A DNA stretch of 29,964 nt, taken from the NCBI GenBank assembly GCA_029564595.1, contig JAKQPS010000052.1, forward strand, positions 1 to 29,964, written 5' to 3'. A program made the position numbers and the translations under genes. Positions 16,068 through 22,504 of the stretch are shown in pieces. A model generated the notes under the pieces. The model did not search any database and was not told the DNA's origin. It worked only from the letters and a program-made list of their open reading frames with translations. Position 1 is the stretch's first letter, and each line of letters starts with the position of its first letter. This DNA is from a bacterium. Its GTDB lineage: Bacteria; UBP15; UBA6099.

Positions 16068-16094
16068 TTATCGACAAATCCGCCACATCCTTTA
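16068..16094 (-). promoter_or_regulatory. Sigma-28 (FliA)-type promoter of flagellin 2
   Basis: Minus strand: TAAAGGAT (16094-16087), 11 bases, GTCGATAA (16075-16068): 6 of 8 and 7 of 8 matches with exact spacing. A second GTCGATAA at 16051-16044 is part of the leader hairpin and has no good -35 partner. Confidence 0.88.
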
Positions 16095-16124
16095 GCGAAC
16101 CGACAAAAAAAACATTCGATTAAA

Positions 16125-16346
16125 CCAGAATCCGTCATTAGGATTCTGGAGCGATTGTTCAGAGCGGATGAAAGCGGAACGCAAGGCGCGTTTTTGCAGC
16201 AGGGGCGGGGTTGCCCCGCCCCAAATTATAGTAGTTATTGGGCGCGGAAACCGCGCCCCTACTGAACAAAAAAATGTGGCGGCAACGAAGCAGTTCGCCG
16301 CTATGAAAATCGCCCCCGGTTCGTTGGCTCTATCAACGAATCCGGG
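16125..16346 (+). repeat. Dispersed repeat R1, copy C (best preserved, with inner palindromes)
   Basis: Bounded by hairpin H2 (16125-16149, CCAGAATCC/GGATTCTGG) and hairpin H1 (16315-16346, TTCGTTG/CAACGAA inside CCCGG/CCGGG). Just inside each hairpin are similar inverted sequences: GCGATTGTTCAGAGCGG on one side and, on the other strand, GCGATTTTCATAGCGG. The middle (about 16198-16263) holds two GC-rich palindromes, GGGGCGGGG/CCCCGCCCC and GGGCGCGG/CCGCGCCC, ending in CCCCTAC; this segment is absent from copy A. There is no coding potential. It lies between flagellins 2 and 3. Confidence 0.85.
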
Positions 16347-16392
16347 TTAAAAAAGAGATGAGCGCCCGGCCTGCCGCGCGCGTAAAAAGAAA

Positions 16393-16422
16393 AAAGCGCC
16401 CCCCGTTCGCGGGAGGCGCTTT
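16393..16422 (-). terminator. Intrinsic terminator after flagellin 3
   Basis: 13-bp stem with one G-U pair and a 4-base loop; on the minus-strand transcript it is followed by TTTCTTTTT. It lies about 30 bases past the stop codon of flagellin 3. Confidence 0.87.
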
Positions 16423-16451
16423 AAGTTATTGCCGATTGAATACTGATATCT

Positions 16452-17279
16452 TTATTTCAGAAGCTGGAGCACGCTCTGCGGCTGCGCGTTTGCCTGAGCG
16501 AGTATCGCCGTTCCGCTCTGCTGGAGTATCTGCAGGCGTGTGAACTCGCTAATCTCGACTGCCATGTCCGCGTCGTAGATGCGGCTCTTGGCGGCGGAGA
16601 TGTTGATGTCTGCGGCTTTCAGGTCGTCGATGATGTGTCCGAGGCGGCGTTCCTGTATTCCGAGGTTGGCGCGCACGTCGGATATCTGATTGATCGCGCT
16701 GTTGACGAGGTCGATCGCGTTCTGGGCGTTGGCTACCTGAGACAGCGACGTACCGTTGATGCCTAGACCTAAGGAATCGAGTTCGTTGATCTGCACGGTC
16801 AACTGGAAAGTGGCGCCGTTGTCCGGGCCGATCTGAAGCACCTGTCCGCCTGAGTATGTGCCGTCGAACAGAACTTTCGTGTTGAAAGTAACGGCGTCCG
16901 ACTTGCGGTCGATCTCCGCGATCAGACTGGTGAACTCGTTGTGGAGTCTGTTGAGGTCAGCCGAAGTGAGCGTGGCTTCGTTGGCCGCGCGCACCGCTAG
17001 ATCGCGCATCCTCAGCAGGATGTCGTGCGTCTCGCTTAGAGAGCCGTCGGCGGTGCGGATCAGGTTGATCCCGTCCTCGGCGTTCTGCACGGCGGTGCGG
17101 ATGCCGCCTATCTGCGCCTCCATCCCTTTGGCGATGGCGAGTCCGCTGGGGTCGTCCGAGGCGTGATTGATTCTCAGCCCCGACGACAGTCTTTCAAGCG
17201 ACGTCTGCAATCCGAGGTTCGTCAGCCTCAGATTGTTCAGTCCTATCAGACCGGAAATGTTGGTGTTTACGACAGACAT
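16452..17279 (-). CDS. fliC: Flagellin, paralog 3
   Basis: A 275-residue flagellin with conserved D0/D1 ends and its own short centre (INELDSLGLGINGTSLSQVA). The 5-prime part of the gene is almost base-identical to flagellin 1 and clearly different from flagellin 2 at silent sites, a pattern of gene conversion. ATG 17279 has AGGAGG eight bases upstream. The SD sits in UUACAAGGAGGAA, close to the CsrA consensus RUACARGGAUGU. It is the most upstream of the three genes in transcription order and is separated from flagellin 2 by a terminator and the repeat copy at 16125-16346. Confidence 0.97.
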   Translation of the reverse strand: MSVVNTNISGLIGLNNLRLTNLGLQTSLERLSSGLRINHASDDPSGLAIAKGMEAQIGGIRTAVQNAEDGINLIRTADGSLSETHDILLRMRDLAVRAANEATLTSADLNRLHNEFTSLIAEIDRKSDAVTFNTKVLFDGTYSGGQVLQIGPDNGATFQLTVQINELDSLGLGINGTSLSQVANAQNAIDLVNSAINQISDVRANLGIQERRLGHIIDDLKAADINISAAKSRIYDADMAVEISEFTRLQILQQSGTAILAQANAQPQSVLQLLK

Positions 17280-17307
17280 TGTGGTTTCCTCCTTGTAAGA
17301 AACGCAT

Positions 17308-17325
17308 CGGGTCGTCCGTGACCCG
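17308..17325 (-). promoter_or_regulatory. Flagellin 3 leader hairpin with a CsrA-type ACGGAC loop
   Basis: On the transcript, stem CGGGUC/GACCCG (6 bp, perfect) closes the hexaloop ACGGAC (17319-17314). The loop is identical to that of flagellin 1 while the outer stem pairs differ by matched changes (GUCGAUC versus CGGGUC). The predicted transcript start lies at its edge. Confidence 0.7.
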
Positions 17326-17332
17326 TGTTATA

Positions 17333-17360
17333 TCATCGGCTGTCCCGGTGTTTTTCTTTA
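17333..17360 (-). promoter_or_regulatory. Sigma-28 (FliA)-type promoter of flagellin 3
   Basis: Minus strand: TAAAGAAA (17360-17353), 12 bases, GCCGATGA (17340-17333). The -10 matches 7 of 8 consensus positions. The spacer is one base longer than the usual 11. Confidence 0.7.
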
Positions 17361-17568
17361 GCGGCGATTAAAAAATGTTTCTTTATTTGTCACTTTTGGC
17401 GTTTTCTGCGCTATTCGCTCCCGCAACCCGGCGGCGGTTGGCTTTTAAATGATGTTTAATTAAGATATTCATATAGGCGCGGCAGAATCGGCTCTCTTGA
17501 TTCAATCTATACAGTCTCCGCCTCGACGCATTCCGCGCTCTCATGCCGCGGAGAAAGGTTCGGAAGAA

Positions 17569-18393
17569 ATGAGGAAGTTCACAGTCGCGGCGATACAAAT
17601 GACGTCAGGCGGAGACGCCGCAAGAAACGCGGCGCGCGCCCTCGAACTGGCGGCTGAGGCGGCGGACAGGGGGGCTTCGCTTATCGCGCTGCCTGAGAAC
17701 TGGCTCTTGATAAGAGACGACGGCGAACCGCCCGCCGATCCTTCATTGTTTGAAGACGGCCCGGCGGACGACTTGCGAGCTTTCTGCCGCGCCCGGCGCG
17801 TCACTATGGTCGCGGGAACCGTCCCGGAAGCGGCCCCGGACGGCAGACTTCACAACTGCTGCCCCGTCATCGGCCCGGACGGGGAATTCATTGCAAAGTA
17901 CAGGAAGATTCATCTATTCGACGTCGAGGTCGGCGACGGAGCGGCGTACAGAGAATCAAAGCACATAAATCCGGGCGCTGAAGCAGTTGTGGCGCAGACT
18001 CCCTGCGGTCCCATCGGGCTTTCAGTCTGTTATGATTTGAGGTTTCCGGAGTTATACCGGCTGCTGGCCCGGAGGGGGGCGCGCGTGTTGTTCGTCCCGG
18101 CGGCTTTCACCTTGCTCACCGGCAAAGACCACTGGGAAACTCTGCTGCGCGCCCGCGCCATCGAGAACTACGCATACGTGGTCGCTCCCGGACAGTACGG
18201 AAAAAACACGCCCAAGCGGAACACCTACGGCAGGAGCCTAGTGGCGGATCCGTGGGGCGTGGTCATAGCCCGCGCCGCCGACCGCGAATGCGTCATCGCT
18301 GCGGAGATAGATTATGATTTTCAGGACTCTATCCGCTCCCGAATGCCCGCGCTGGGGCACATCAATCCGTGGCTGTTCCGCCAGTTCGAGTGA
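17569..18393 (+). CDS. Carbon-nitrogen hydrolase (Nit/omega-amidase type)
   Basis: A 274-residue nitrilase-superfamily enzyme of the cytoplasm. The Glu-Lys-Cys catalytic triad is visible: E43 in LPENW, K113 in KYRKIHLFD and C154 in SVCYDLRFPELY. The form KIHLFD with CYDLRFPELYR places it with the Nit1/Nit2 group, which hydrolyses alpha-keto acid amides (omega-amidase) or deaminated glutathione, rather than with true nitrilases. Length is right for the family. The frame is open upstream to 17497, but ATG 17569 starts the conserved beta strand (RKFTVAAIQM) and has GGAAG just upstream. It appears to be a single-gene unit in the plus direction. Confidence 0.92.
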   Translation: MRKFTVAAIQMTSGGDAARNAARALELAAEAADRGASLIALPENWLLIRDDGEPPADPSLFEDGPADDLRAFCRARRVTMVAGTVPEAAPDGRLHNCCPVIGPDGEFIAKYRKIHLFDVEVGDGAAYRESKHINPGAEAVVAQTPCGPIGLSVCYDLRFPELYRLLARRGARVLFVPAAFTLLTGKDHWETLLRARAIENYAYVVAPGQYGKNTPKRNTYGRSLVADPWGVVIARAADRECVIAAEIDYDFQDSIRSRMPALGHINPWLFRQFE

Positions 18394-18453
18394 ACCGCGC
18401 GCCGCGGTCCAGCCGACTCGCTTTTTATCGAGAATTGTCCGGCGCAAATTTTT

Positions 18454-18482
18454 ATCCCGAATTCATCGTTAGAATTCGGGAT
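18454..18482. repeat. Isolated R1 end-hairpin (H2)
   Basis: Perfect 11-bp stem ATCCCGAATTC/GAATTCGGGAT with a 7-base loop. Loop and stem match hairpin H2 of repeat R1 (compare 130-154) with paired substitutions. It lies about 60 bp after the amidase stop codon and lacks a T-run. Confidence 0.7.
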
Positions 18483-18498
18483 ATTCAGGCGGCGCTTT

Positions 18499-18705
18499 AT
18501 GCAGGAACCCGGCGATCCCGACTTCTTTGAGTTCCTCGCTCTGAACAACATGCTTATGTACATGTCGGATGTCGAAAGCGAGGATATAGGGGAATCCCCC
18601 CGCCCCGCCGATAAGCCGCATGACGCCACAACTCCTTCAATCGGCGGTTGCGTCCTGTTCGCCGCCGTGATTGTAGTTATCATAATCGTTGCCGCCGCGC
18701 TCTGA
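18499..18705 (+). CDS. Small acidic protein with a C-terminal membrane anchor
   Basis: A 68-residue protein. The first 45 residues are acidic and polar (EDIGESPRPADKPHD) and the last 20 or so are a hydrophobic helix (CVLFAAVIVVIIIVAAAL), giving a tail-anchored or single-span topology. The N-terminus has FFEFLALNNMLMYMSDVESE. Tiny proteins with an acidic head, a glycine-cysteine junction and a hydrophobic tail are common hypothetical genes in anaerobes; I know of no function. There is no strong SD (TCAGGCGG is the best candidate), so the gene is plausible rather than certain. It sits about 105 bases after the amidase gene on the same strand. Confidence 0.5.
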   Translation: MQEPGDPDFFEFLALNNMLMYMSDVESEDIGESPRPADKPHDATTPSIGGCVLFAAVIVVIIIVAAAL

Positions 18706-18815
18706 AGACCAAACCGGTGATAAATACCAAAGAGAAGAATCGGAGCGTTTTTTCACCGATGCAGGCTGAAACCGAAGAAAGAAATTAACCCGAAAAACCA
18801 ATACAAAAGGTTAAC

Positions 18816-19352
18816 TCAGATGTAAGAAAGTATTTGTTCGGGCAGGAGGTTGTCGCCCATATTTTTGCCGACCCGCGCCAAGATGATTCTGCCGTCGCGG
18901 CCCACCACGAAGTCGCCCGGCAACTGCCACGCGTTGCCCTCCATCTTGCCCTGCATGTGGCCTTTAAGGGTGGCCTTGATGCCGGCGGCGATGGTTTTGG
19001 GAGCCAGCAGAGCGTCCAGTCCGCCGCTGCCCACGCCGTATATCCCGTATATTTCCCCCTCCGGGTCGGGGATAAGGTGGAACGGGAACTCGGACGCCGC
19101 CTCCGCCACCCGCTCGCGCGGGCTTTGCACGAACACGGCCGCGACCGCTCCCTTCGCCTCGAATCCGGCGTATGCTTTTTTGAGGTCCTGAAGAGCGAGC
19201 TGGCAGATGGGGCAGCCCGCGTACCTGAGGAACACCAGCGCGACGGTTTTCTTATCCTTGTATGCGGATAACGAGAAGGTCGCGCCCGAAGCGTCCTCGA
19301 TGGAAAAATCCGGAGCGATGTCGCCTTTTTTCAAAAAAGAATTCGCCGCCAT
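18816..19352 (-). CDS. Peroxiredoxin-like protein (AhpC/TSA superfamily)
   Basis: A 178-residue thioredoxin-fold protein. GDIAPDFSIEDASGATFSLS (10-29) is the usual N-terminal strand pair, and VFLRYAGCPICQLALQDL holds the active-site C47 and C50 as a CxxC pair. FHLIPDPEGEIYGIYGV follows and LPGDFVVGRDGRIILARVG is the standard C-terminal strand. The CxxC in place of the single peroxidatic Cys of classic peroxiredoxins puts it with the peroxiredoxin-like (PRXL2 or redoxin) branch; it should reduce peroxides or disulfides. There is no signal peptide, so it is cytoplasmic. ATG 19352 has GGAGG close upstream. It lies 72 bp after the DEAD-box gene on the same strand with a repeat hairpin between. 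Confidence 0.88.
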   Translation of the reverse strand: MAANSFLKKGDIAPDFSIEDASGATFSLSAYKDKKTVALVFLRYAGCPICQLALQDLKKAYAGFEAKGAVAAVFVQSPRERVAEAASEFPFHLIPDPEGEIYGIYGVGSGGLDALLAPKTIAAGIKATLKGHMQGKMEGNAWQLPGDFVVGRDGRIILARVGKNMGDNLLPEQILSYI

Positions 19353-19386
19353 AGTTCCTCCTTGAAAGAGTCAGTATTTTCAGCAA

Positions 19387-19418
19387 CCCGGATTCGTCGA
19401 TAGAGCTGACGAACCGGG
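19387..19418. repeat. Isolated R1 end-hairpin (H1)
   Basis: CCCGG-A-TTCGTC, a 9-base loop, then GACGAA-CCGGG: the same structure as 16315-16346, with TTCGTTG/CAACGAA replaced by TTCGTC/GACGAA, so base pairing is kept. The loop (GATAGAGC) is shared. It lies directly after the stop codon of the DEAD-box gene and may form its mRNA 3-prime end or a processing site. Confidence 0.75.
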
Positions 19419-19424
19419 GCGATT

Positions 19425-20720
19425 TTAAGGCCGCGACGAGGCCGGTTTCGGGCCGCCGCCGCCGCCGCGCCCGCCATGTCCGCGCCCGCCGGATTTTCCA
19501 CCGCCCGGAGCGCCGCCGCTTCCGCTTCGAGGCCCGCGCCCGCCGCCGCCGCCCCGTCTTCCTGCACCGCCGCCCCCGCGCCTGCGTTCCGGAACCTCGC
19601 TCAGCGTCACGCCGTCGATGCTCATCACAGGCAGCTTCATCTCGATAAGCTGTTCGATTCTTCGGAGGCTGCCGACTTCGTCCGGAGAGGCCAAAGTAAT
19701 GGCCACCCCGGTGGCGTCCGCGCGGGCGCTCCTTCCGATGCGGTGCACGTAGTCCTCGCACATGCGCGGCACGTCGTAGTTGAAGATGTGCGAGATGCCC
19801 GTGATGTCCAGCCCTCGCGCCGCCACGTTCGTCGCCACCAGTATCTTTATCCTTCCGCTCCGAAACCGTTTCAGCGTGTCGTATCTTTTCACCTGATCGA
19901 ACCCTGAATGAAACGGCACGGCCGTTATGTTTTCTTTTGTCAACAAATCGAACAACTTGTCCGCGCCGTGTTTCGTCTCGGTGAAGACTATCGCGGAGCT
20001 GATGTCTCTCGTTTTGAGGATGCGGACGAGGGCCTTGATTTTGTCGCGCGCCTCGACATAGTACAACTCGTGGGAAATGCCCTCGGCGGGTTTCGACCTG
20101 CGCCCGATGGACACCTCGACCGGGTCTTCGAGGAACTGGTCGATCAGCGCCGCCACCTCCGGGGGAATGGTCGCCGAGAAGAACATCTTCTGGTATCCGC
20201 CCTCCGGCAGGAACGATATGATTTTCCGCACGTCGTCTATGAACCCCATGTCGAACATGCGGTCCACCTCGTCGAGCACGAAGAACTTGATATCCGTGAA
20301 ATCCAGATAACCGTTCCAAGCAAGGTCTATGAGCCGTCCGGGAGTGGCGACCACGATGTCCGCCCCGGCGCGTATTTTCGACACCTGCTGAGAAAGCGGA
20401 GCGCCCCCGAACAGCACGACGCTTTTAAGCCCCGTGCCCGCGCCAAGTTCCGCCGCCACGCTGTTGACCTGAATGGCCAGCTCCCGCGTCGGCTCCAGAA
20501 CAAGGCCCCTCAGCCCGCTCCCGCCCTCAGAAAGTTTGTGCAGCATCGGCAATATGAACGCGGCGGTTTTGCCCGACCCCGTCTGCGCGCTCCCCAGCAC
20601 ATTCTTCCCCTCTATCGCCGGGGGAATGATTTTTTCCTGAATAGGCGTCGCCTCCGCGAACCCGCAGCTTCTGACGCCCTTCATCACTTCTTCTCTCAAA
20701 CCTAACTCTTCAAATTTCAC
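19425..20720 (-). CDS. DEAD-box RNA helicase with an RGG-rich tail (RhlE-like)
   Basis: A 431-residue ATP-dependent RNA helicase. Motifs in order: Q motif (F20 with TPIQ 25-28), Walker A AQTGSGKT (45-52), PTREL (77-81), TPGR (126-129), motif II DEVD (150-153), SAT (182-184), the C-terminal RecA lobe with AIVFTETK, ARGLD and HRIGR (326-330). Motif II is DEVD, not DEAD; the catalytic D and E are kept. From about residue 379 the tail is almost entirely Gly/Arg, an RNA-binding RGG tail. It unwinds short RNA duplexes, in ribosome assembly or RNA decay. I prefer the GTG start at 20720, which has GAGAGG nine bases upstream; TTG 20726 would add two residues but its SD would be only three bases away. 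Confidence 0.95.
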   Translation of the reverse strand: MKFEELGLREEVMKGVRSCGFAEATPIQEKIIPPAIEGKNVLGSAQTGSGKTAAFILPMLHKLSEGGSGLRGLVLEPTRELAIQVNSVAAELGAGTGLKSVVLFGGAPLSQQVSKIRAGADIVVATPGRLIDLAWNGYLDFTDIKFFVLDEVDRMFDMGFIDDVRKIISFLPEGGYQKMFFSATIPPEVAALIDQFLEDPVEVSIGRRSKPAEGISHELYYVEARDKIKALVRILKTRDISSAIVFTETKHGADKLFDLLTKENITAVPFHSGFDQVKRYDTLKRFRSGRIKILVATNVAARGLDITGISHIFNYDVPRMCEDYVHRIGRSARADATGVAITLASPDEVGSLRRIEQLIEMKLPVMSIDGVTLSEVPERRRGGGGAGRRGGGGGRGPRSGSGGAPGGGKSGGRGHGGRGGGGGPKPASSRP

Positions 20721-20939
20721 AAGCAACCGCCTCTCCGTAGCGCGCTGCCGGTTGCGTTAAATTGACAGACATGGAACAGTTTATCGAACAGAATCCACTC
20801 CGCCTCCGGCGATCCGCTTGGGATATTATAACCTTGCGCGCTGATAATGCCATCCCGCCCGGTTCGGCGCGGCGCCGCACGGCGAAACAGCGCCGCCGCC
20901 GAAGGCGCAAAGTCATAGGCGCATGCGCGGAAAAAACGG

Positions 20940-20968
20940 TTGTGATTATCCATGTTTGGTGTTATGTT
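20940..20968 (+). promoter_or_regulatory. Candidate promoter of the Gfo/Idh operon
   Basis: TTGTGA at 20940-20945, a 17-base spacer, TATGTT at 20963-20968, followed 23 bases later by the ATG. Each hexamer matches consensus at four of six positions. It is the only reasonable pair in the 270-bp space between the divergent helicase and oxidoreductase genes. Confidence 0.4.
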
Positions 20969-20991
20969 AAAGTCTGAAAGGCGGGCGGAAC

Positions 20992-22185
20992 ATGCCGGAA
21001 AGCAAGAAAAGAGCCGCGGCGGCGCGCGGCAAGGCCGCAGGCAAAAAAACCGCGACGGCCGCCCCGAAATCCGGGAGCGCGCGCGGCGGCGCCAAATCCG
21101 CGAAGCGAAAACTTCGCGCGGCTGTCGTCGGCCTCGGCGACATCTACCGCCTCCACATGCCCGGATACATGGACAACCCGGACTGCGAGCTTTACGCGGT
21201 GTGCGACTGCGCGGAAGAAAAAGTCTGCGCCTGCGTCGACTGCTGGTCTCCCCGCAAACATTACGCCGACTTCAAAGAACTGCTCGCCGACCCCGGCATC
21301 GACATCGTCGAGATACTCACTCCCCACCACCTCCACTGCGAGATGGTTATCGCGGCGGCGAACGCGGGCAAACACGTCTCCGTGCAGAAGCCGATGTGCA
21401 ACTCGCTTACCGAGGCGGACAGGATGATAGAGGCCGCCCGGCGCAACGGCGTCATGCTCAAGGTGTTCGAGAACTTCGTCTTCTACCCGCCGTATGTCAA
21501 GGCGAAAGAGCTGGTGGCGGCGGGCGAGATAGGCGAGCCGCTCACCGTCCGCTTCAAACTGGGAACCTGCATGTTCGGCGCCCGCTACTACCCGCTGTCA
21601 GTCGAGCTTTGGCACATGCTCGAAGTGGAAAAAGGGATGGGTCAGGCCATATTCGACGACGGTTATCACAAGCTGTCTCAAGCGGTAGACCTGATAGGGG
21701 ACATCGACGTGGTGCGCGGATGGGTAGACAGGTCGTTCGCGTACGCGGACATGCCGGGCGCGCTCATGTGGCGATACAAAAACAGCGACTGCCTCGGCGT
21801 GTTCGACCTCGGACTCAGCCCGAACCTCTATAACAAATCAAACTATTTCTCCGCCGACGAGCGGATCGACATCACCGGCTCGAAAGGGTCTATCTCGATA
21901 ACGCGGTGTTCGGCGCAGATGCTTGACGCGCCGGCGCTCACGCTGGTCAAAGGCGGACGCAGGATTCTGTTCGACGACATCCGCGCCGACTGGCAGGACA
22001 GCTTCGCCGACTCCACCAGACATTTCGCCAAATGCGTCCGGTTCGGCGGGGAGCCTCTGCTCACAGGCGAGCGGGGCAAGAAAATCGTCCAGTTCGCCTA
22101 TGCCTGCATCATCGCCGGAAAGACTCGCGGCGAAATCCGGCCCGACGACCTGACGGACGACGTTATAGCGGAGCTGAACAAATGA
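20992..22185 (+). CDS. Gfo/Idh/MocA-family oxidoreductase with a basic N-terminal extension
   Basis: A 397-residue NAD(P)-dependent oxidoreductase. Residues 1-40 are a Lys/Ala/Arg-rich low-complexity extension not found in ordinary members. The Rossmann fold then starts: RAAVVGLGDIYRLHMPGY (GxGxxx loop, about 43-59), DIVEILTPHHLHCEMVIAA and KHVSVQKPM with the catalytic-type K133. FENFVFYPPYVKAKELVAAG and DDGYHKLSQAVDLIGDI (H226) belong to the C-terminal catalytic domain. The family acts on sugars, inositols and related polyols; the substrate is not identifiable, and QKP in place of EKP is an uncommon variant. The stop codon overlaps the next ATG (ATGA). It is the first gene of a three-gene operon. 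Confidence 0.9.
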   Translation: MPESKKRAAAARGKAAGKKTATAAPKSGSARGGAKSAKRKLRAAVVGLGDIYRLHMPGYMDNPDCELYAVCDCAEEKVCACVDCWSPRKHYADFKELLADPGIDIVEILTPHHLHCEMVIAAANAGKHVSVQKPMCNSLTEADRMIEAARRNGVMLKVFENFVFYPPYVKAKELVAAGEIGEPLTVRFKLGTCMFGARYYPLSVELWHMLEVEKGMGQAIFDDGYHKLSQAVDLIGDIDVVRGWVDRSFAYADMPGALMWRYKNSDCLGVFDLGLSPNLYNKSNYFSADERIDITGSKGSISITRCSAQMLDAPALTLVKGGRRILFDDIRADWQDSFADSTRHFAKCVRFGGEPLLTGERGKKIVQFAYACIIAGKTRGEIRPDDLTDDVIAELNK

Positions 22186-22484
22186 GAGAAAAGCTCCTAA
22201 AAATTCAGACGGAGTTGATATACGCGGCGATGACGGGAGCGATGCGGCTGCCCGACCATGTTCTGGCGGCCACGATGAAGACCATCAAGGACATCGCCCG
22301 CGCCATGCCGGAAAACCCCAAGGACGGCGGAGAAATGATGATGCGGCTTGCCGAGATGGAGGAATTCTTCAGGATCGGCCCGCCGGATTCGGACGCGCTC
22401 CGCAAGATTATCTTCGACGCGCGACCCTCTCAAATCAAATCCGTCATCAGGGGCTACCTTATAAACTACGTTTACGATTGGTGA
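22182..22484 (+). CDS. 100-residue protein of unknown function between two Gfo/Idh genes
   Basis: A 100-residue, mostly helical soluble protein: MREKLLKIQTELIYAAMTGA, then MRLPDHVLAATMKTIKDIAR, MMMRLAEMEEFFRIGPPDSD and a C-terminal RGYLINYVYDW. I do not recognise it as a family. It has no signal peptide, no membrane segment and no cysteines. The start is fixed by an ATGA overlap with the preceding oxidoreductase and a GGAG eight bases upstream, so translation is coupled. The longer open frame upstream lies inside the first oxidoreductase in another frame and is not coding. Its position suggests a subunit or assembly factor for the flanking oxidoreductases; that is inference only. Confidence 0.82.
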   Translation: MREKLLKIQTELIYAAMTGAMRLPDHVLAATMKTIKDIARAMPENPKDGGEMMMRLAEMEEFFRIGPPDSDALRKIIFDARPSQIKSVIRGYLINYVYDW

Positions 22485-22504
22485 GCGCGCGGAACGCGCG
22501 GACT

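Noticed and set aside
19908-20705. 265-codon plus-strand frame opposite the DEAD-box gene
   Set aside because: Shadow of the helicase, whose motifs all lie in order on the other strand.
19640-20726. Radical divergence of DEAD-box motif II (DEVD) as a sign of inactivity
   Set aside because: The catalytic Asp and Glu are kept and the third position varies in active helicases, so this is not worth a finding.
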